Origin: Procambarus clarkii
Taxonomy: Eukaryota; Arthropoda; Malacostraca; Decapoda; Cambaridae
DNA length: 64,000 bases
Assembly: GCF_040958095.1 (NCBI RefSeq)
Contig: NC_091175.1
Location: 17,603,942-17,667,941, forward strand
Direction of reading: 5' to 3'
The notes beneath the pieces are model-generated. The model did no database searches and was not told the DNA's origin. It saw only the letters and a program-made list of their open reading frames with translations. Positions 63,797 through 64,000 of this stretch are shown here, piece by piece. Numbering within the stretch: the first letter of the stretch is position 1; each line of letters opens with the position of its first letter. Made by a program: the position numbers and the translations under genes.

Positions 63797-64000
63797 ATTT
63801 AATGATGATGATATTACAGAAGACCCCTGACTGTGACAAAAATGACCAGGATTCTGATAATAGCAGGATTGTTGTGATAATTAGCGCTGTAGTGGAAGGA
63901 GTAATCTTGATGGGGAGGGAGGTAGTCTGCTAGTAGTCAGTAGTCTAGTGGTAGTAGTCAGAGTCTGCTGACTCTGTGTGACCACCTTTTACTGTCTGGA
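63797..64000. other. unassigned right edge
   Basis: TAGTCAGTAGTCTAGTGGTA repeats at 63930-63965; otherwise unremarkable, probably INTS15 intron. Confidence 0.35.

Overview
The window looks like nuclear DNA of an arthropod, most likely a decapod crustacean. The reasons are spliced genes with canonical GT-AG introns, arthropod-type TTAGG interstitial telomeric DNA, very heavy load of (AC)n, (GA)n and (TA)n tracts and minisatellites, and many tRNA-derived SINEs, fold-back elements and LINE fragments. The species call is inference. No bacterial-style gene, CRISPR array or recognisable retrovirus-, Polinton- or other virus-like element was seen.

Three host genes can be reconstructed exon by exon. 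(1) A Golgi-type beta-1,3-galactosyltransferase-like gene (GT31) on + at 19212-21059, two exons, 346 residues. (2) A nine-exon secreted protein gene on - from 35624 to 23671, 773 residues, with a signal peptide, three MAM-like domains, and a Thr/Pro mucin-like linker encoded by about 46 units of a 15-bp repeat; every splice junction is canonical and every phase fits. (3) The 5' half of an Integrator subunit 15 (INTS15, C7orf26-like) gene on +, five coding exons between 52843 and 62966, probably continuing past the right edge.

Layout: 1-19 kb is a gene-poor repeat field with tandem arrays of 15, 20, 21, 30, 33 and 37 bp and a chain of LINE 3' tails ending in TGAGTAC(AC)n. 19-21 kb is the GT31 gene, directly preceded by a near-perfect 37-bp array. 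23.7-35.6 kb is the MAM-like gene, with introns full of SINEs, fold-back elements and (TA)n. 36-43 kb holds LINE remains, including one LINE 3' end inserted in another and a fragment with a restriction-like endonuclease. 43.7-50.2 kb is a run of about fourteen 390-bp inverted-repeat elements, each bounded by (TA)n. 52.8-63 kb is INTS15, whose third intron (counting coding exons) carries 56-bp and 25-bp minisatellites and whose fourth intron carries a 4.2-kb antisense LINE.

The three genes show no evident common pathway. The main themes are repeat biology: (TA)n-associated terminal-inverted-repeat elements with telomere-like stems, LINE tails that seed microsatellites, a minisatellite that seems to have grown out of a SINE, and a minisatellite that has become protein-coding.
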